A stretch of DNA of 64,000 nucleotides from Megamerina dolium (GCA_963854835.1 OY978527.1:22935557-22999556), one strand, 5' to 3'; shown: positions 1-11,970, counted from the stretch's first letter. Notes: generated by a model not told the origin, from the letters alone. Numbers and translations: made by a program.

Positions 1-307
1 TAAAATGCTGTTTTCGTTCACCGAAGAAAATCACCTTCTTTTTCATGGTATTTGAAAGAAATCAAAAAAAGGTTATTTATTTCTTCACGATGTATAAATA
101 AATTAAGTTTTTATTAGTTATGTCTAAACGAAATAATATGCAAAATAATACTGAATTATTTCTTCTATAGCGAGAACTTACATAGCTATATACAATAGAA
201 AAGAATTACATGTTCGGTTGTTGGAATTGAACCGTTAGTTTAGTATAGTTCATTAGTGCAGTGTCAAACTATTAGCACAATGAGTATTCGGATACAATAA
301 TTGATAG

Positions 308-2000
308 TTAAGAGTACTTATCAAGAAGGTACATGAATACTAAGATAATATATGAATAGAAATTAATGAAGAAGCATTGCGGCGACTGAACAGTATTGAT
401 AACCGATCGGTTCCATAAATTGTCTCTACCTAGGATTCCATCAGCAGGTATCCCTCTCTCTTCAGAGATTAAGTGTAGTTCTATTGACCCTAATGCGGTG
501 ACAAGTCCTCCGAATGCACCACTAAGATTTTTCCTTAAATGCTTCTTGCTAACAGCTTCATCAGTTACTGATGACTTTATTAAACTGGTATCTGCCCCAG
601 AGTCTACAAGTAAAATGAGTTTTCCATTTTTTGCTTCCTCACACGGAAACTCAATAAACACATAATCTACATCAGAGACACCCAAACAGTAGCCATGTTT
701 GTTATTACTGTATGGGAAAGATGGTTAAACAATCCCCCTGGACGCTTGACTACCAACTTCCACAATCTTACCATCTAACTTGGAAGGTGTGTCAACAATC
801 TCTAAAGACGCATGACTGACACCTTCCATTTCAACTGACCTACTTTTAGCAAAATTTTGGGATTCTCGGTTTATTGGCCGTACCTGGGCCCCCCGTAGTT
901 TCCCTAGGTTTTGCGTTTGCTTTTATAACAGTCGGTGATCTTGTGTCCATGCTTCTTACAGAAAAAACATTTGGTCTCAGAATTTCCGCGATTAGGGCCT
1001 TTGCTTTCTTGACCTCCCTTACTAGGTGCAGGTGTTTGGTTGCCTTTTCCTTATGACCTGTTGTTGCTAAAAGGTGTGCATGACATATTGAACATATGGT
1101 ATTTTTTACACTTTATGCAATGTGGCATGTTTTTTCTCCTAAAATAGTCGTCTCTGGTGTGTCCCTTTTTGTCGCAGAAGGAGCAGGTAGGAACTTTCCT
1201 TTGGCTATTTTGGGGACTTATGGTATTATTTTGGTTTTTGTTCATTGTCCTCGCATACCCTACTAGCTCTTTTAACAACGTTTGGTCTCCGATCCCACCG
1301 TATCTATTCTTAATAAACTTTATCGCCGTGGATTTTAATCACCTAATCTCATTGCAAAACACGTATATCTTCCTGAGGTAGTTGGCGTACGAATTGTATT
1401 TGATGCGTGAGCGGTTCCAGGCGAACGGTCTTCAAGTATGTGTTTCGCAGAAGTGTATACAATTCCTCCCTATTAGAGAATTTCTTACTTAGCACCAAGT
1501 TATAAGCATCACCATATAGTCGCTGTTTTATTCAAGCTGCGAAATCATCCAACTCGTCGGGTTTTATGGTCTTTCGTGCTAATTCGCACCCAGAAATGAA
1601 CTGATGTATTTCGGTCCTCAAATCTTTAGACTCCGCTTCAGTGAGTACTGGGACTAGTCTACTGACGGTCTGTGCTATTTCGACAATACGCATTTTAAGC
1701 TTTAACTCAGGTTGTACTTCTGGTTGTGTTTTTCGTACTGGTGTACGGCGACGAAGAAGTATCTCCGGTGCTAGGCAGCGTTCTCTTTCGAGATTCCTCT
1801 CTTTTGCCTGGAGTGCACTTAGCTACTCAGAGTCAACCGAGGTTCTGAGCCTTTTCTCTATAAATTCTTCTGAAATGCCCTTTTCTTTTAGTAAATTCTC
1901 TAATTCCCTATTTCTATTAAGAGGCTTAGTAATCTCTACTTCTAGCTGTTCCGCGCTAATGCTTCATAGGTTTTAGTGTTCTTTTGACTTTTGGTCAAAC
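308..2000 (-). pseudogene. LTR-retrotransposon gag-zinc knuckle-protease remnant (gypsy-like)
   Basis: Read on the minus strand from high to low coordinates, this is a decayed gag-pol start. The gag body (about 2000-1290) carries a recognisable stretch with PDELDDFAA followed by an in-frame stop. A zinc-knuckle region (1278-1051) has CX2CX4H with the last Cys replaced by Tyr, then a second Cys/His cluster. A retroviral-type aspartic protease (685-308) has the active-site motif LLVDSGADTSLI. The three parts lie in different frames, with stops between them, so no polyprotein can be made. Reverse transcriptase and integrase are not seen to the left; the element is truncated there or runs off the window. 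An LTR-like block lies just upstream (2245-2540). Assignment to Ty3/gypsy rather than another LTR group rests on the protease and gag style and is moderately sure. Confidence 0.7.
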
Positions 2001-2244
2001 ATACACTGTGATGAGGTCTTATACTGCGTTAAACGTTGAACGTAAAACACCATGTATATACAAGATATTTCGCTGTATCTTACCGGCTGTGCCTAAATAT
2101 ATTGTGTACTATTTTTCCACAGCACTCACTAAATACCTAACGGCTAGACTCAAGGATGTAACGCAGAAGATTCGCACCTAAACCTAAGCTCCTAAATATC
2201 ATTAGAGACTATGACACTGATTAGCTGAAATAAAACAGGGTTAA

Positions 2245-2540
2245 TTATACGATACTTGCACTTTTAGGTCTTTACTTTATTCCTAGTATTACTACAAGTG
2301 ATTACACGCTAACACTTCACAACTTGGTACAAGACTCGCAACTGAAAAGCCACTGCTTTCAGTAAGCTGGCAGCTTATATACCATTTTTCTAATACTATC
2401 TACATATCGATCTATCCACATTCCAACATATAACATACAACAATATATTACCACCACATGTGTGTATGTATGTACACGATCGATGCACTGCACATGTACC
2501 CATTATGTGAGAAAACAACTTTTTGGCACACATAAGTAAT
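2245..2540 (-). repeat. LTR-like block, 5' side of the 0.3-2.0 kb element
   Basis: This stretch aligns by eye, with gaps, to 14345-14670. Both share a palindromic core reading (minus strand) GTATATAAGCTG followed by a mirror CAGCTTA, which supplies a TATATAA box, plus matching flanks and a common tail near 'GGCACACA'. It lies immediately upstream of the gag remnant in minus orientation, as a 5' LTR would. I could not fix exact TG...CA ends or a primer-binding site. It is therefore called an LTR by position and repetition, not by complete structure. Confidence 0.5.
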
Positions 2541-2544
2541 ATTA

Positions 2545-2975
2545 GATGAGCGGATGAGCGGATGAGCGAATTCTTGGGGTTTTCGAAAGAAAAGTCCTAC
2601 GTAAGATCTTTGGACCTATTTGCGTTGGTGGCGAGTACCGAATAAGGTACAACCATGAGCTGTACGAGCTGTATGCCGATATTGACATAGTAAATCGCAT
2701 CAAAATCCAGCGGCTGCGCTGGCTAGGTCATGTCGAGCGAATGGAAGAACACGCTCCAGCTAAGAAGGTGTTATATTCGGAACCCGCTGGAGGACGGCGC
2801 AGAAGAGGAAGACCAAACCTCCGGTGGAAAGACCAAGTACTGGAGAACCTGACGGCGCTTGGAATTTCTAACTGGCGCCAGCTAGCGAAGAACAGAGATG
2901 GCTGGCGAAGCATGTTATTTTCGGCGTAAATCGATATTCGGTTGTTATGGCCACATAAGAAGAAGACGAAGTAAT
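2545..2975 (+). pseudogene. RTE-like non-LTR retrotransposon, 3' end of RT ORF
   Basis: The plus-strand frame ending at 2929 encodes the C-terminal tail typical of RTE/BovB-like polyproteins: RLRWLGHVERMEEHAPAKK, then a basic GGRRRRGRPNLRWKD segment and a Trp-rich end. It is followed by a short 3' UTR reading TCGATATTCGGTTGTTATGG and an A/G-rich tail (about 2950-2975). The same 3' end occurs on the minus strand at 31.92-32.15 kb, where it finishes in a (TAAG)n tail. The upstream junction is a small GATGAGCG repeat at about 2545-2570, so this is a 5'-truncated insertion, the usual LINE outcome. Confidence 0.8.
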
Positions 2976-3090
2976 ATTAGTATGTATTATGTATATTACA
3001 ACTTCGAGCAATGTTGGAGTTATCGTTGGCGTCGGATAGCAAATTTAACGCCTGTGCAATGCATAAAAAAGACTTAAGTTATTTTAAATT

Positions 3091-3616
<526 letters not shown>

Positions 3617-3631
3617 CCCCACCCCCGTGAA

Positions 3632-4540
3632 TCATTCAGATTCACTAATAACGACATCCAGTATGGCCAGTTTGGACACCGCCCGACGCTTTACTCCAGT
3701 AGTTGTTCGCACATCAACTTGTCGAATCTCACCATCTCGCCCAGGGTATAATTCTTCCACTACGCCACGATACCATTCCCTGCGCGGAATGTTGGTGTTG
3801 TTAAACTTGAGTTTGAACTTGAAGCAATCTGTGATGGGATGCCAAAAGAGACCCAGGACTTTTTCTGTCGAAATGACTTCTTTCTTCGCAAGAATCTTAG
3901 TAACATCAATTCCATCCAACGCTGCAGTCACTTCCGATGAATTCGATGTAAAATTGCGAATCTCGAAACCCGCATTCTGAAGTATGGCCTTTACTTGTGA
4001 TGCGATGGCGATGGCTTCCTTCGGTGTGTCGAAACTGTCCACAAAATCGTCGACGTAATGGTAGTCTATAATAGCCTTTATAGCTCGGGCAATGTTGCGA
4101 TCGTCTGCATTATGCTCCAAAGCGTTCTGCGTTTTGACGTAATGTGCTGAGCAGGGCGAACAAGCAGCCCCGAAAGTCATGACACACATTTCGTATATGT
4201 CTGGTTGTCTCTTTGCGTCCCCGTCTCGCCACAGAAATCGCTGGGCACATCTATCCTCTGGGCGAATAAATACCTGGTGAAACATCTCCTTGATGTCAGC
4301 ACATACGCCAACAGCTCCTTCGCGGAAATGGAGAAGTATAGAAGGCAATGGCCTGTATTCTTGAGGGCCCTTGAGTAGGTGACGATTGAGGGAGACACCA
4401 TGGACCTTGGCGGCAGCGTCGAACACGATTCGCAACTTTGCCGGTTTGTTTGGGTTCACCACAGCGAAATGTGGAAGATACCAAGTACGTGGTGTTGTCG
4501 AAGCAGCCTTTGACTGCGACAGCTAGCGGGCATAACCCTT
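3632..4540 (-). pseudogene. BEL/Pao pol: reverse transcriptase joined to the DUF5641-type C-terminus (BEL1)
   Basis: The main open frame (4462-3632, 276 codons) starts inside the Pao reverse transcriptase (RIVFDAAAKV, then the MTFGAACSPCSA region and the catalytic YVDDF at residues 136-140). Around residue 226 it jumps, in frame, to the short tail normally found after BEL integrase (EWYRG, then LYPGRDGEIRQVDVRT). The rest of RT, RNase H and the whole integrase are missing, so several hundred residues were lost without breaking the frame. Upstream (to about 4540) the frame continues into the N-terminal RT region but meets a TAG near 4524. The product could not integrate on its own. RT identity is firm; the junction position is read by eye. 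Confidence 0.85.
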
Positions 4541-5000
4541 CTCAACGTAGGATTCTAGCATGCTCTTATAATTGGCGGTGAGGCTTTCGTCGCGATTCAT
4601 ACGATTTTCCACTCTCACCAGCCTCTTGAGCGCCATGTCGTAGCTGTCGGGTAATTGTACATCGTCTCGTCCCTTCTCGTATAGAAGGCAATGGCCTGTA
4701 TTCTTGAAGGCCCTTCAGTAGGTGACGATTGAGGGAGACACTATGGACCTTGGCGGCAGCGTCGAACACGATTCGCAACTTTGCCGGTTTGTTTGGGTTC
4801 ACCACGGCGAAATGTGGAAGATACCAAGTACGTGGTGTTGTCGAAGCAGCCTCTGACTGTGACAGCTTGCGGGCATAACCCTTCTCAACGTAGGATTCTA
4901 GCATGCTCTTATAATTGGCGGCGAGGCTTTCGTCGCGATTCATACGATTTTCCACTCTCACCAGCTGTCGGGTAATTGTACATCGTCTCGTCCCCATAAG
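4337..5000. repeat. Imperfect ~343-bp tandem duplication inside BEL1 pol
   Basis: The sequence beginning TATAGAAGGCAATGGCC occurs at 4337 and again at 4680. The two units (4337-4679 and 4680-about 5000) follow each other directly and match over most of their length. The second unit lacks about 22 bp present in the first near 4623-4645, and there are scattered substitutions. The first unit carries a TAG at about 4524 where the second has a Lys codon. The duplication repeats the RT N-terminal segment (KPAKLRIVFDAAAKVH) and breaks the polyprotein. Confidence 0.9.
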
Positions 5001-5097
5001 AGACCGGTCTGGAACCTTGTTCCAACACGAAAGGTTGTAGACTTCAGAATTGTTCTTGCGCGGACGTCATCATTGCTTTCGGCTGGTGGTGCTGGTT

Positions 5098-5660
5098 TCA
5101 CACCAAAGCTTTCGGTTTCAAAGAAGTCTGCGACCATGTTGTGCAGTGTCTGGTCCAGACGGTCGGGCCAAATACCACCCACCCTAGTTCTGTATTGGCG
5201 GCAAATGGTCCATTCTTTCGCATAGCGATGGTTGTGGATGCTAATCCCAAGTGGCAATGATCAATTCCAATGAGTAGTCTGGGTACCATGCCAGAATGTG
5301 GCTGCACTGGCAACTGTTGTACTTGTTTGTAATTATCACGCAGCAAATCGGCCTTGCTTATGCTTTGCGACGGTAATAGCAGATTTTTTACGGCGTATAC
5401 ATTCTGCAGTTTATGTTGTTTGTTCATTCCAGCACCACTAATAAATAGATCGACCAATGTCGCTGGTTCTTGCACTGCATGTCTACCGAACCACTGTACA
5501 CTCAGGCAATTTGGTCGTCCGTGCAACTCAAGTTTTTTTGCGAGAGCGTCGTCGAGCATAGTGATGGATGAACCTTCATCTAGTAGAGCGTAGGTATCTA
5601 GGCGGCGTTGTCTTCCATCTACTGGACACCGAGGTATCTATGAAACGTTTACAGCTGGGC
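5098..5660 (-). pseudogene. BEL/Pao aspartic protease (peptidase A17-like) region of BEL1
   Basis: The minus-strand open frame (5559-5098) has the layout of the BEL A17 protease and linker: LDDALAKKLELHGRP, then the retained PRLLIGIDHCHLG motif and the ELGWVVFGPT block that normally precedes RT. The active-site Asp segment lies just upstream (about 5590-5560, DEGSSITMLDDAL). Frames change between here and RT (5257-4958), so it is not translatable as one unit. Gag lies upstream and RT downstream in the expected order. Confidence 0.8.
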
Positions 5661-6869
5661 ACTTTGTGTTGGCCTTGGCATATTGGGCATTTTGGCGTCT
5701 GTTGCCTTTCATCCACATGAAGAATTACTCCTCGTTTTGGCTCGTTGTGGCAATCTGACTTTCATCGTGAATCGTGCAAATGACATTGGCGAGCATGGTA
5801 AGCCACTCACTGAAATGTGCTGCTGTAGCACGCGGCTGTACAGTGGTGGCATACCGACCCCACTCGATGCGCTTAGTCATAGGTAGCTTTGACTTAAGCT
5901 CATCGAGTAATGTCGGGTTTGAAAGATGATGTTCGGCGTTGGCTGACTGCAGAAATGTACATATATTTTTGACTTTGATGGCAAAGGGTATAAACTTGGT
6001 TAACGCATTCTCCGAAATCGGCGTTATTTCTTTTACTTGCGACAGCTGACTACGTATGAGCTGTTCTGGTCGACCATATCTGAATTTAAGTTGCTCAATA
6101 ATGCAGGCAACGTTGTTAGGGTGAATCAGCAACGACTTAATAGTCTCAAGAGCATTATCCTTCAAACACTTTTGCAACCGTTGATTATTGTCGAAATTGC
6201 TATAACCATAGACTGCAGTGGATTCATTAAAGGATGTATAAAATACAGGCCAATCGTCTGGACGGCCACTAAATTCTGGCAAATCCAAATAATACAAATA
6301 ACTGGCTGATTTGCAGAACTATAACGGACTTCAGTGAACGGCAGGCTTGTGTTCGACTGTACATGTGTTTGTACAGATTCTAATGGTGCCGTCTGCGTCG
6401 ACTGCGGCGGTGCAGACATCAACTGAGCAGCAATGCTGCTGGCATGTGTAATGGCAGAATTACCGTTTCTGTGTAGCGTTACCCTAAGAGCTTCATTCTG
6501 TAGCTCACGCTCTCTTAACTGTACCTGCGTGGCTTTTATGTGCGCTTCCAATAAGGCTAGGCGTTTCTCCATGGCGTGGAGATCGATGCCCTGATTGGTT
6601 GACGCACTCTGTGTCTTGTTACTGGGGGCTCTAGTGGCGTTGGAATCATTAGCTGGTACGACTACTCCTTCGGCGGAAGATGTAGCTTTGGCGATTAGAG
6701 CGGCTGTAGTGTCGCTGGCTGGCACAGTAATTTCGAACATATCACGTGACCCCTCGGCAATTAGGGTTAACGCAATGGAATTCTTATTCATATTGCTACG
6801 GCTGGTAGCGGCAGGAAATTCTTCTGTGATGTTTAAGCGAGCACTCCTACGAGTTGGAGTACGATGCAT
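5640..6869 (-). pseudogene. BEL/Pao gag (DUF1759-type) of BEL1
   Basis: Two overlapping minus-strand frames form gag. The N-terminal part (6869-6162) starts MHRTPTRRSARLN and has a Gln/Glu-rich helical segment. The conserved part (6297-5725) has LPEFSGRPDDWPVFYTSF, typical of DUF1759 gag, followed by KCLKDNALETIKSLL. A CX2CX3HX4C zinc knuckle (CPICQGQHKVPSC) follows at about 5700-5650 in another frame. The ATG at 6869-6867 lies only a few bases from the end of the G1 LTR, so the BEL 5' LTR and leader are gone. At least two frameshifts separate the parts. Confidence 0.85.
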
Positions 6870-6873
6870 CTGT

Positions 6874-7311
6874 CGTTACGTTTTTATTCTGTGAGCGTTT
6901 AATTCTATTTGAATTACCTTGTTCGATCACTGGATTCTGTTAATAATAACTGCAACACTTATTTTATACAACTATATACAGCAACAATTTATTTAATAAA
7001 CTCTATTTACAATCAACACTGTTTACAATCAACTATTTACAATAACACTTTAATGTACCAGCAACTTTTGCCTCTGTATAGATGTTTGCGCAGTCACATT
7101 CGGAATTCGATTGATTTTCACTTCTCAACACTGGCTCTATTTATACTCTGTTGCCAACACCCCAGAATCTTCCTTTATCGAGATTCTTCTCTTCTTTTCT
7201 CGTTGGCTTGTTCTGGTTATCGTTTATTTCTTTTTGTTGACATTCGTTTCGATGCTGCCAATAGTGTCAGTCACAATAGTGATGAGTAACCAACTATCGA
7301 TACTCGTTACA
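6874..7311 (-). repeat. G1 3' LTR (gypsy family G)
   Basis: A 438-bp LTR nearly identical to 10233-10669; I counted about nine differences by eye (roughly 2%). On the minus strand it starts TGTAACGAGTATCGATAG right after the purine-rich tract AAGAGGAGGGCAG (about 7312-7326). It holds a TATAAATAG box and ends ...CGTAACG, where the usual final CA context is changed (outermost base C instead of T on the plus strand). No target-site match to the other flank is seen: the outer flank here is CTGT, but ATAT beyond the 5' LTR. Confidence 0.93.
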
Positions 7312-7349
7312 CTGCCCTCCTCTTAACCTTGTTCGTCCCGAACAAGTTT

Positions 7350-8955
7350 TTATACTTCCCCTCGATATGGCGCAAGTCGCTCCAAGTGCACTACTTTAAA
7401 CTTTGCTCTTTTATTCCAGGCACGTTGAATACGATACACTACGTCATTTATCTTTGCTATAATCTCATATGGCCCTTCCCAATGAGTCTGTAGTTTAGGA
7501 GACAGGCCTTTCTTTCGTTGTGGATTATGAAGCATTACAAGCTCTCCTTCATAGAACCCTTTTGAATTTGCTTTCAAGTCATACCTGGCCTTCATCTTAT
7601 CGCTTATCATCTGCGACCGCTCTCTGATGAACTGATGTACTTCATCCAAGTGTTCCCGCTTTTCGCTAGTATAATTACCTTCGGTTGATCTCGTTGGTGT
7701 TACGACTCCAAATTTTAAATCAGCTGGCAGTCAACTCGTTTCCAAAAATTGCCATTGCCGGTGTAGTAGCCGTAGTATCATGTTGTGCGCATCGATATGC
7801 CATGAGGAACATTGGTATATGTACATCCCAGTCTCTTTGGTATTTATCTACGACTTTTCTCAAATATTCCTCCAAGGTACGGTTAAATCGTTCTACCATG
7901 CCATCAGATTGTGGATGCAAAGGTGTTGTACGAGTTTTGTATATACCCAGCATACGGCATATCTCTTGGAATACAACTGATTCGAAATTTCGACCTTGGT
8001 CTGAGTAAAATTCCATCGGTACACCAAAACGAGTAATCCATTGGTTGGCGAATACATCCGCAACTGTACTAGCTTCTTGATTTGGAATGGAGTATACTTC
8101 AGGCCATTTACTGAAGTAATCTATGACCACCAGAACATACTTGTTTCCTGCGTTGCTTATTGGAAATGGCCCAGCTATGTCCATAGCAATTCGCTCAAAT
8201 GGAGCACCCACGGTGTATTGGTGCATCTTACCACGACTTTTCTTAGTGGGACCTTTGGCCATTGCACATTGCTTACACTTCCGAATCCAATCAGCGACAT
8301 GGTCATGACATCCAACCCAATAGAATCGTTTCTTTATTTTTTCGACGGTTTTGGTGATTCCCAAATGCCCTCCACTGGAGGCATTGTGATACTCAGCTAT
8401 CACTTCATTTATTCTAGCCTTGGGTACCACTAGAAGATCATAAGTGATTTTTCCATCTTCACTTTCCCATGTTCGGAATAAACATCCGTCTCGTAAGTGC
8501 AGGCTTTGCCACTGCGCCCAGTATGCCTTTGCTATTGGACTCTCATTAGCCATTTCTTGCCAATCTGGACGTATGCCCTGCTCCTTGTATTCCATAATCT
8601 TTACGAGATCTGGGTCGTTCCGCTGATCTTCTTGCACTCGTTCGGTGGTCCATGACTCCTCCGATAATACATTCATAAGTCGTACGTTAACAATGTGATT
8701 CTGGCTTCCTACCCGAGAACAATGTTTGCTATCTACGGTGCAAGTACGATGATATGGAGTATCAGCTTTACCACGATGAATGACATCACGATCTTCCTTT
8801 CGTTGTCCTGGTGAATTCGATCTTTGTTGCTTGCGTCGTAGACGACAATTACGCGCCATGTGTCCTCTTTGATCGCATATGAAGCACTTACCGGCAAATT
8901 TATTTTTGTGTTGATTCCTTGTTCTTCCTTTAGGCTTCATACTCGATTGATGCAA
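7350..8955 (-). pseudogene. G1 integrase with N-terminal Gag zinc knuckle (pol deletion fusion)
   Basis: The 411-codon minus-strand frame (8955-7720) opens with a Gag CCHC zinc knuckle (CFICDQRGHMARNC) and within about 60 residues passes into the region that follows RNase H in copy G2 (KHCSRV). It then covers the integrase H2C2 domain (HLGITKTVEKIKKRFYW, CKQCAMAKGP) and the catalytic core with D, D and E present (MDIAGPFP, YSDQGRNF, MVERFNRTLEEYL). Protease, RT and RNase H are missing. A frameshift near 7725 moves the C-terminus to 7649-7350, which carries the GPY/F module (HWEGPYEIIAKINDVVY). Integrase residues look intact, but the element cannot copy itself. Confidence 0.88.
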
Positions 8956-10203
8956 TCATTAGCTATATGCCCTCGTTTGTCGCAAATGAAGCACTTACCA
9001 TTAAATTTGTTTTCGCGTCGACCTGCTCTTACTTCAGGCTGAACTACTGATTTTACTGCCTGACGCACTGCTTTCCCCTCTAGTTTGCGTACTTCTGGCA
9101 CTGGTCGACACATTAAGCTGGCGGCTTCATACGTCAAAGCACTACTGACTGCTTCGGCATATGTATTCCTGGGTGACATGATTAGGGCACGCTTTGTCTC
9201 TCCATAACGTATGCCATCTATGAATGCCTCTATTTTTATTTTTTCGACGAACTCTTCCGAATTACCAGAGAACGCAAGATGACATAAGCGCTCAATGTCA
9301 GAAGCGAATTCCTGCAGGCTCTCATTACTCCGTTGCACTCGCGATCTTAACTCCATTCGATGTAACTGACTCTTGTATTCATTTCCATATTTTCGCTGGA
9401 GTGTGTCCATCAGTGACTGATAGCTACCACGATCTTTCTCTGGAATCATCTGTAACACGTCGGAAGCATTACCTTTTAATGCGACTATTAAAGCAGCAGT
9501 CTTGTCGCTATCATCCCATTGATTCTTCGAAGCGGTTGTCTCGAATTGAAGCTTGAAGATGTTGAATGGCGTGGTTCCGTCAAATGTTGGTGGCTTAAGT
9601 TTGATTGTACTTGAATCTCTAATCACTGATGTGGCTGGTCCATTTATTTTTAGTTGATTGAGTTCGTGCTGTAATTTCTCGAACTTATCTTCCAAGTCAT
9701 CTACATGTTCCTTTAAATCCGTGACCTTTTCATTAATGGTTCCGGAAATTTCCTGAAATCTAAGTTCAATTCCTTTTTGTAGATTTTCGATGACGTGTTC
9801 TTGGCGAGCCGAATGTTCTTGAATTTCCATACGCAAATCACTAATAACGCCCTCTTGGCGAGACGAACCTTCTTGAATTTCCATACGCAATTCAGCCGAA
9901 TGTTCTTGAAGCTTGGAGTCAATGCGAGACGCATTTTCTTGTAGCTGATGTTGCTGCTGTTGCATCATGGTTTTCATGAATTCCATGATTTGACCACTCG
10001 AATCTATTTTGCTCTCTTCCTCAGCGTGCACAACTGCTTGTATATCGGCTTCCTCGAAGAACTCATGTTCTTCTACATTAATTAGCCTCCATAGCTTGCC
10101 TCAGCCTCACCAGCAGTTCCGCCTTTGCACCTGATGACGATAGATTCATCTATACCAACAGCTTTTTAAGCTGGTCCACTTTTAGTTGGTCAATTTTCAC
10201 CAT
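8937..10203 (-). pseudogene. G1 Gag
   Basis: The gag start, by comparison with G2, is the ATG at 10203 just after the primer-binding site. A stop follows within about 20 codons, so only the frame from 10031 to 8937 (364 codons) is open. It has a coiled-coil-like segment with repeated EIQEHSARQE units (residues about 50-130), the retrotransposon gag domain (KLKPPTFDGTTPFNIFKLQF) and a CCHC knuckle (CFICDKRGHIANDC). It ends at a stop because one C is missing near 8955 compared with the homologous copy at 51.84 kb. There two zinc knuckles sit in one frame, so the original Gag probably had two. Confidence 0.85.
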
Positions 10204-10210
10204 CTTTACA

Positions 10211-10230
10211 GAATCCCACTTCTGACACCA
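10211..10230 (-). other. G1 primer-binding site
   Basis: On the minus strand the 5' LTR is followed, after two bases (AT), by TGGTGTCAGAAGTGGGATTC. The same layout occurs in G2 at 59934. A TGGTGTCAGAAGTGGG site is what I recall for tRNA-Leu-primed fly elements of the Mdg3/blastopia type; the tRNA assignment is inference. Confidence 0.8.
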
Positions 10231-10232
10231 AT

Positions 10233-10669
10233 TGTTACGTTTTTATTCTGTGAGCGTTTAATTCTATTTGAATTACCTTGTTCGATCACTGGATTCTGTT
10301 AATAATAACTGCAACACTTATTTTATACAACTATATACAGCAACAATTTATTTAATAAACTCTATTTACAATCAACTCTGTTTACAATCAACTATTTACA
10401 ATAACACTTTAATGTACTAGCAACTTTTGCCTCTGTATAGATGTTTGCGCAGTCACATTCGGAATTCGATTGATTTTCACTTCTCAACACTGGCTCTTTT
10501 TATACTCTGTTGGCAACACCCCAGAATCTTCCTTTATCGAGATTCTTCTCTTCCTTTCTCGTTGGCTTGTTCTGGTTATCGTTTATTTCTTTTTGTTGAC
10601 ATTCGTTTCGATGCTGCGAATAGTGTCAGTCCAATAGTGATGAGTAACCAACTATCGATACTCGTCACA
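10233..10669 (-). repeat. G1 5' LTR
   Basis: A 437-bp LTR with TG...CA ends, paired with 6874-7311 and the same length as the solo LTR at 30786-31222. It has a TATAAA-type box (around 10497-10505, minus strand) and an AATAAA downstream of it. The outer flank is ATAT, the four bases that also flank the solo LTR. Confidence 0.94.
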
Positions 10670-10707
10670 ATATGTTTGCATATGTGCATATTTCATATTT
10701 TGGCTCG

Positions 10708-10787
10708 CAACACATTCGTTTCGGTGCTGACAATATTCGTGTCATTCACAATTAGTGATGAGCAACCAACCATCGATACTCGTTACA
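10708..10787 (-). repeat. Partial G-family LTR (5' end, minus orientation)
   Basis: About 80 bp resemble the outer end of the family G LTR (ACATTCG, GTGATGAG, CCATCGATACTCGTTACA) with more divergence than the G1 pair. It is followed by ATAT. It sits 39 bp outside the G1 5' LTR, so G1 landed beside or inside an older relative. Confidence 0.75.
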
Positions 10788-10789
10788 AT

Positions 10790-11970
10790 ATTGATTCTTT
10801 TATACACATGCATTCCCTTTAACAGCTGCTAGAGAACAGATTATTAAAATTCATATTCTCATGATGCTTGAAGTTGGTTTGCGATCTCGGATAGTTGAAT
10901 ATCATACAGTTATTAACATTCTGCATTTATATCATGACGTATATAAAATATAATAACTGTTTGTCTCCAATGAAACGATAGGGTGTGAAAATGTTCGGGT
11001 ACAGGAATGCGCTAAAAAGAGGTTGGAGGATAATAAGAAATTGAGGCAGCAAATATGAGAACAATGTAGATAGGGTTTTTATATGGTAAATGATTTAGTT
11101 CGGCCTAGTTCGGATTAGTGTTTCTCACTCCAAAGGTGGCTTGTACGACCATCCGGATCGTCAAACACTTAAGTACCGCATGCGGTCTTATAGTCTTGGC
11201 TTTAACAAGGGCGTGTTAACACAAAGTGCAAAAACTTCCAAGATGATATTCCAGACCTTGAGCTGAAAGCAATTCATCAGCAGGTAATTATCAAACTGAT
11301 TTAATCGATTGGAATGGCATGTATATGAACAGTACCGACGTTACTGATGAAGAGCTGCAAGAGTTGGAAAGTCTTGCTATCGGCTGCATTATTTAGTTCC
11401 AGGCATTAGAGTAGAGGAAGGGGATATCAGCTATACTTGGGTAAATTACATTACTAAAAGCGGTCTGTCTAAACCCACATGTGAAATCATGGTGCATATG
11501 TAGCAACTTCAAAGTATTCGATGAAATCAACGGTACTGGGTTGAATTCAATGGCCAATTTTGTCGAAGAGCACACAAAGAGGTCCGAGCATATTATCTGC
11601 GATGCAAAAATACATCGTTTATTTTTCCGTGCACGTATATTCTTCAGAATAAGAACTTTAAATAAAGAACGCTCTGACAACTCGAAATCTCGAAGACGAA
11701 AATACCAAAAATTACTTAGGTAAGTTGAGCTACTACACACAACAAAATTTACGTATTTTATTTTATAAGTGCCTGTCCACATTGGCCTGCCCAGGAACAA
11801 CTGTGTGGGCGAGATAGGTAGAAAAGTAGGCAGTCGGAAAAAGATGCAAGTTTTGCGCCGAAAGTCCAATCCAAAATAAAATCGGCGCAACGAGCTATGT
11901 TCTATGTCTAAAGTGTTTCGATTTTGTCAAATATGTTCACAACAGTTTAAACGTTGCGTTGTGTACTATT
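10790..11970. other. Intergenic, no convincing gene
   Basis: AT-rich DNA. Between about 11230 and 11720 there are short coding-like stretches on the plus strand (for example one that reads like NFVEEHTKRSEHIICDAK, interrupted by stops). These could be a decayed DNA-transposon ORF, but I recognise no domain. Nothing else is supported. Confidence 0.5.

Noticed and set aside
11393..11890. 165-codon minus-strand frame
   Set aside because: Composition is Phe/Leu/Ser-rich and antisense to weak coding-like plus-strand pieces; no domain recognised.
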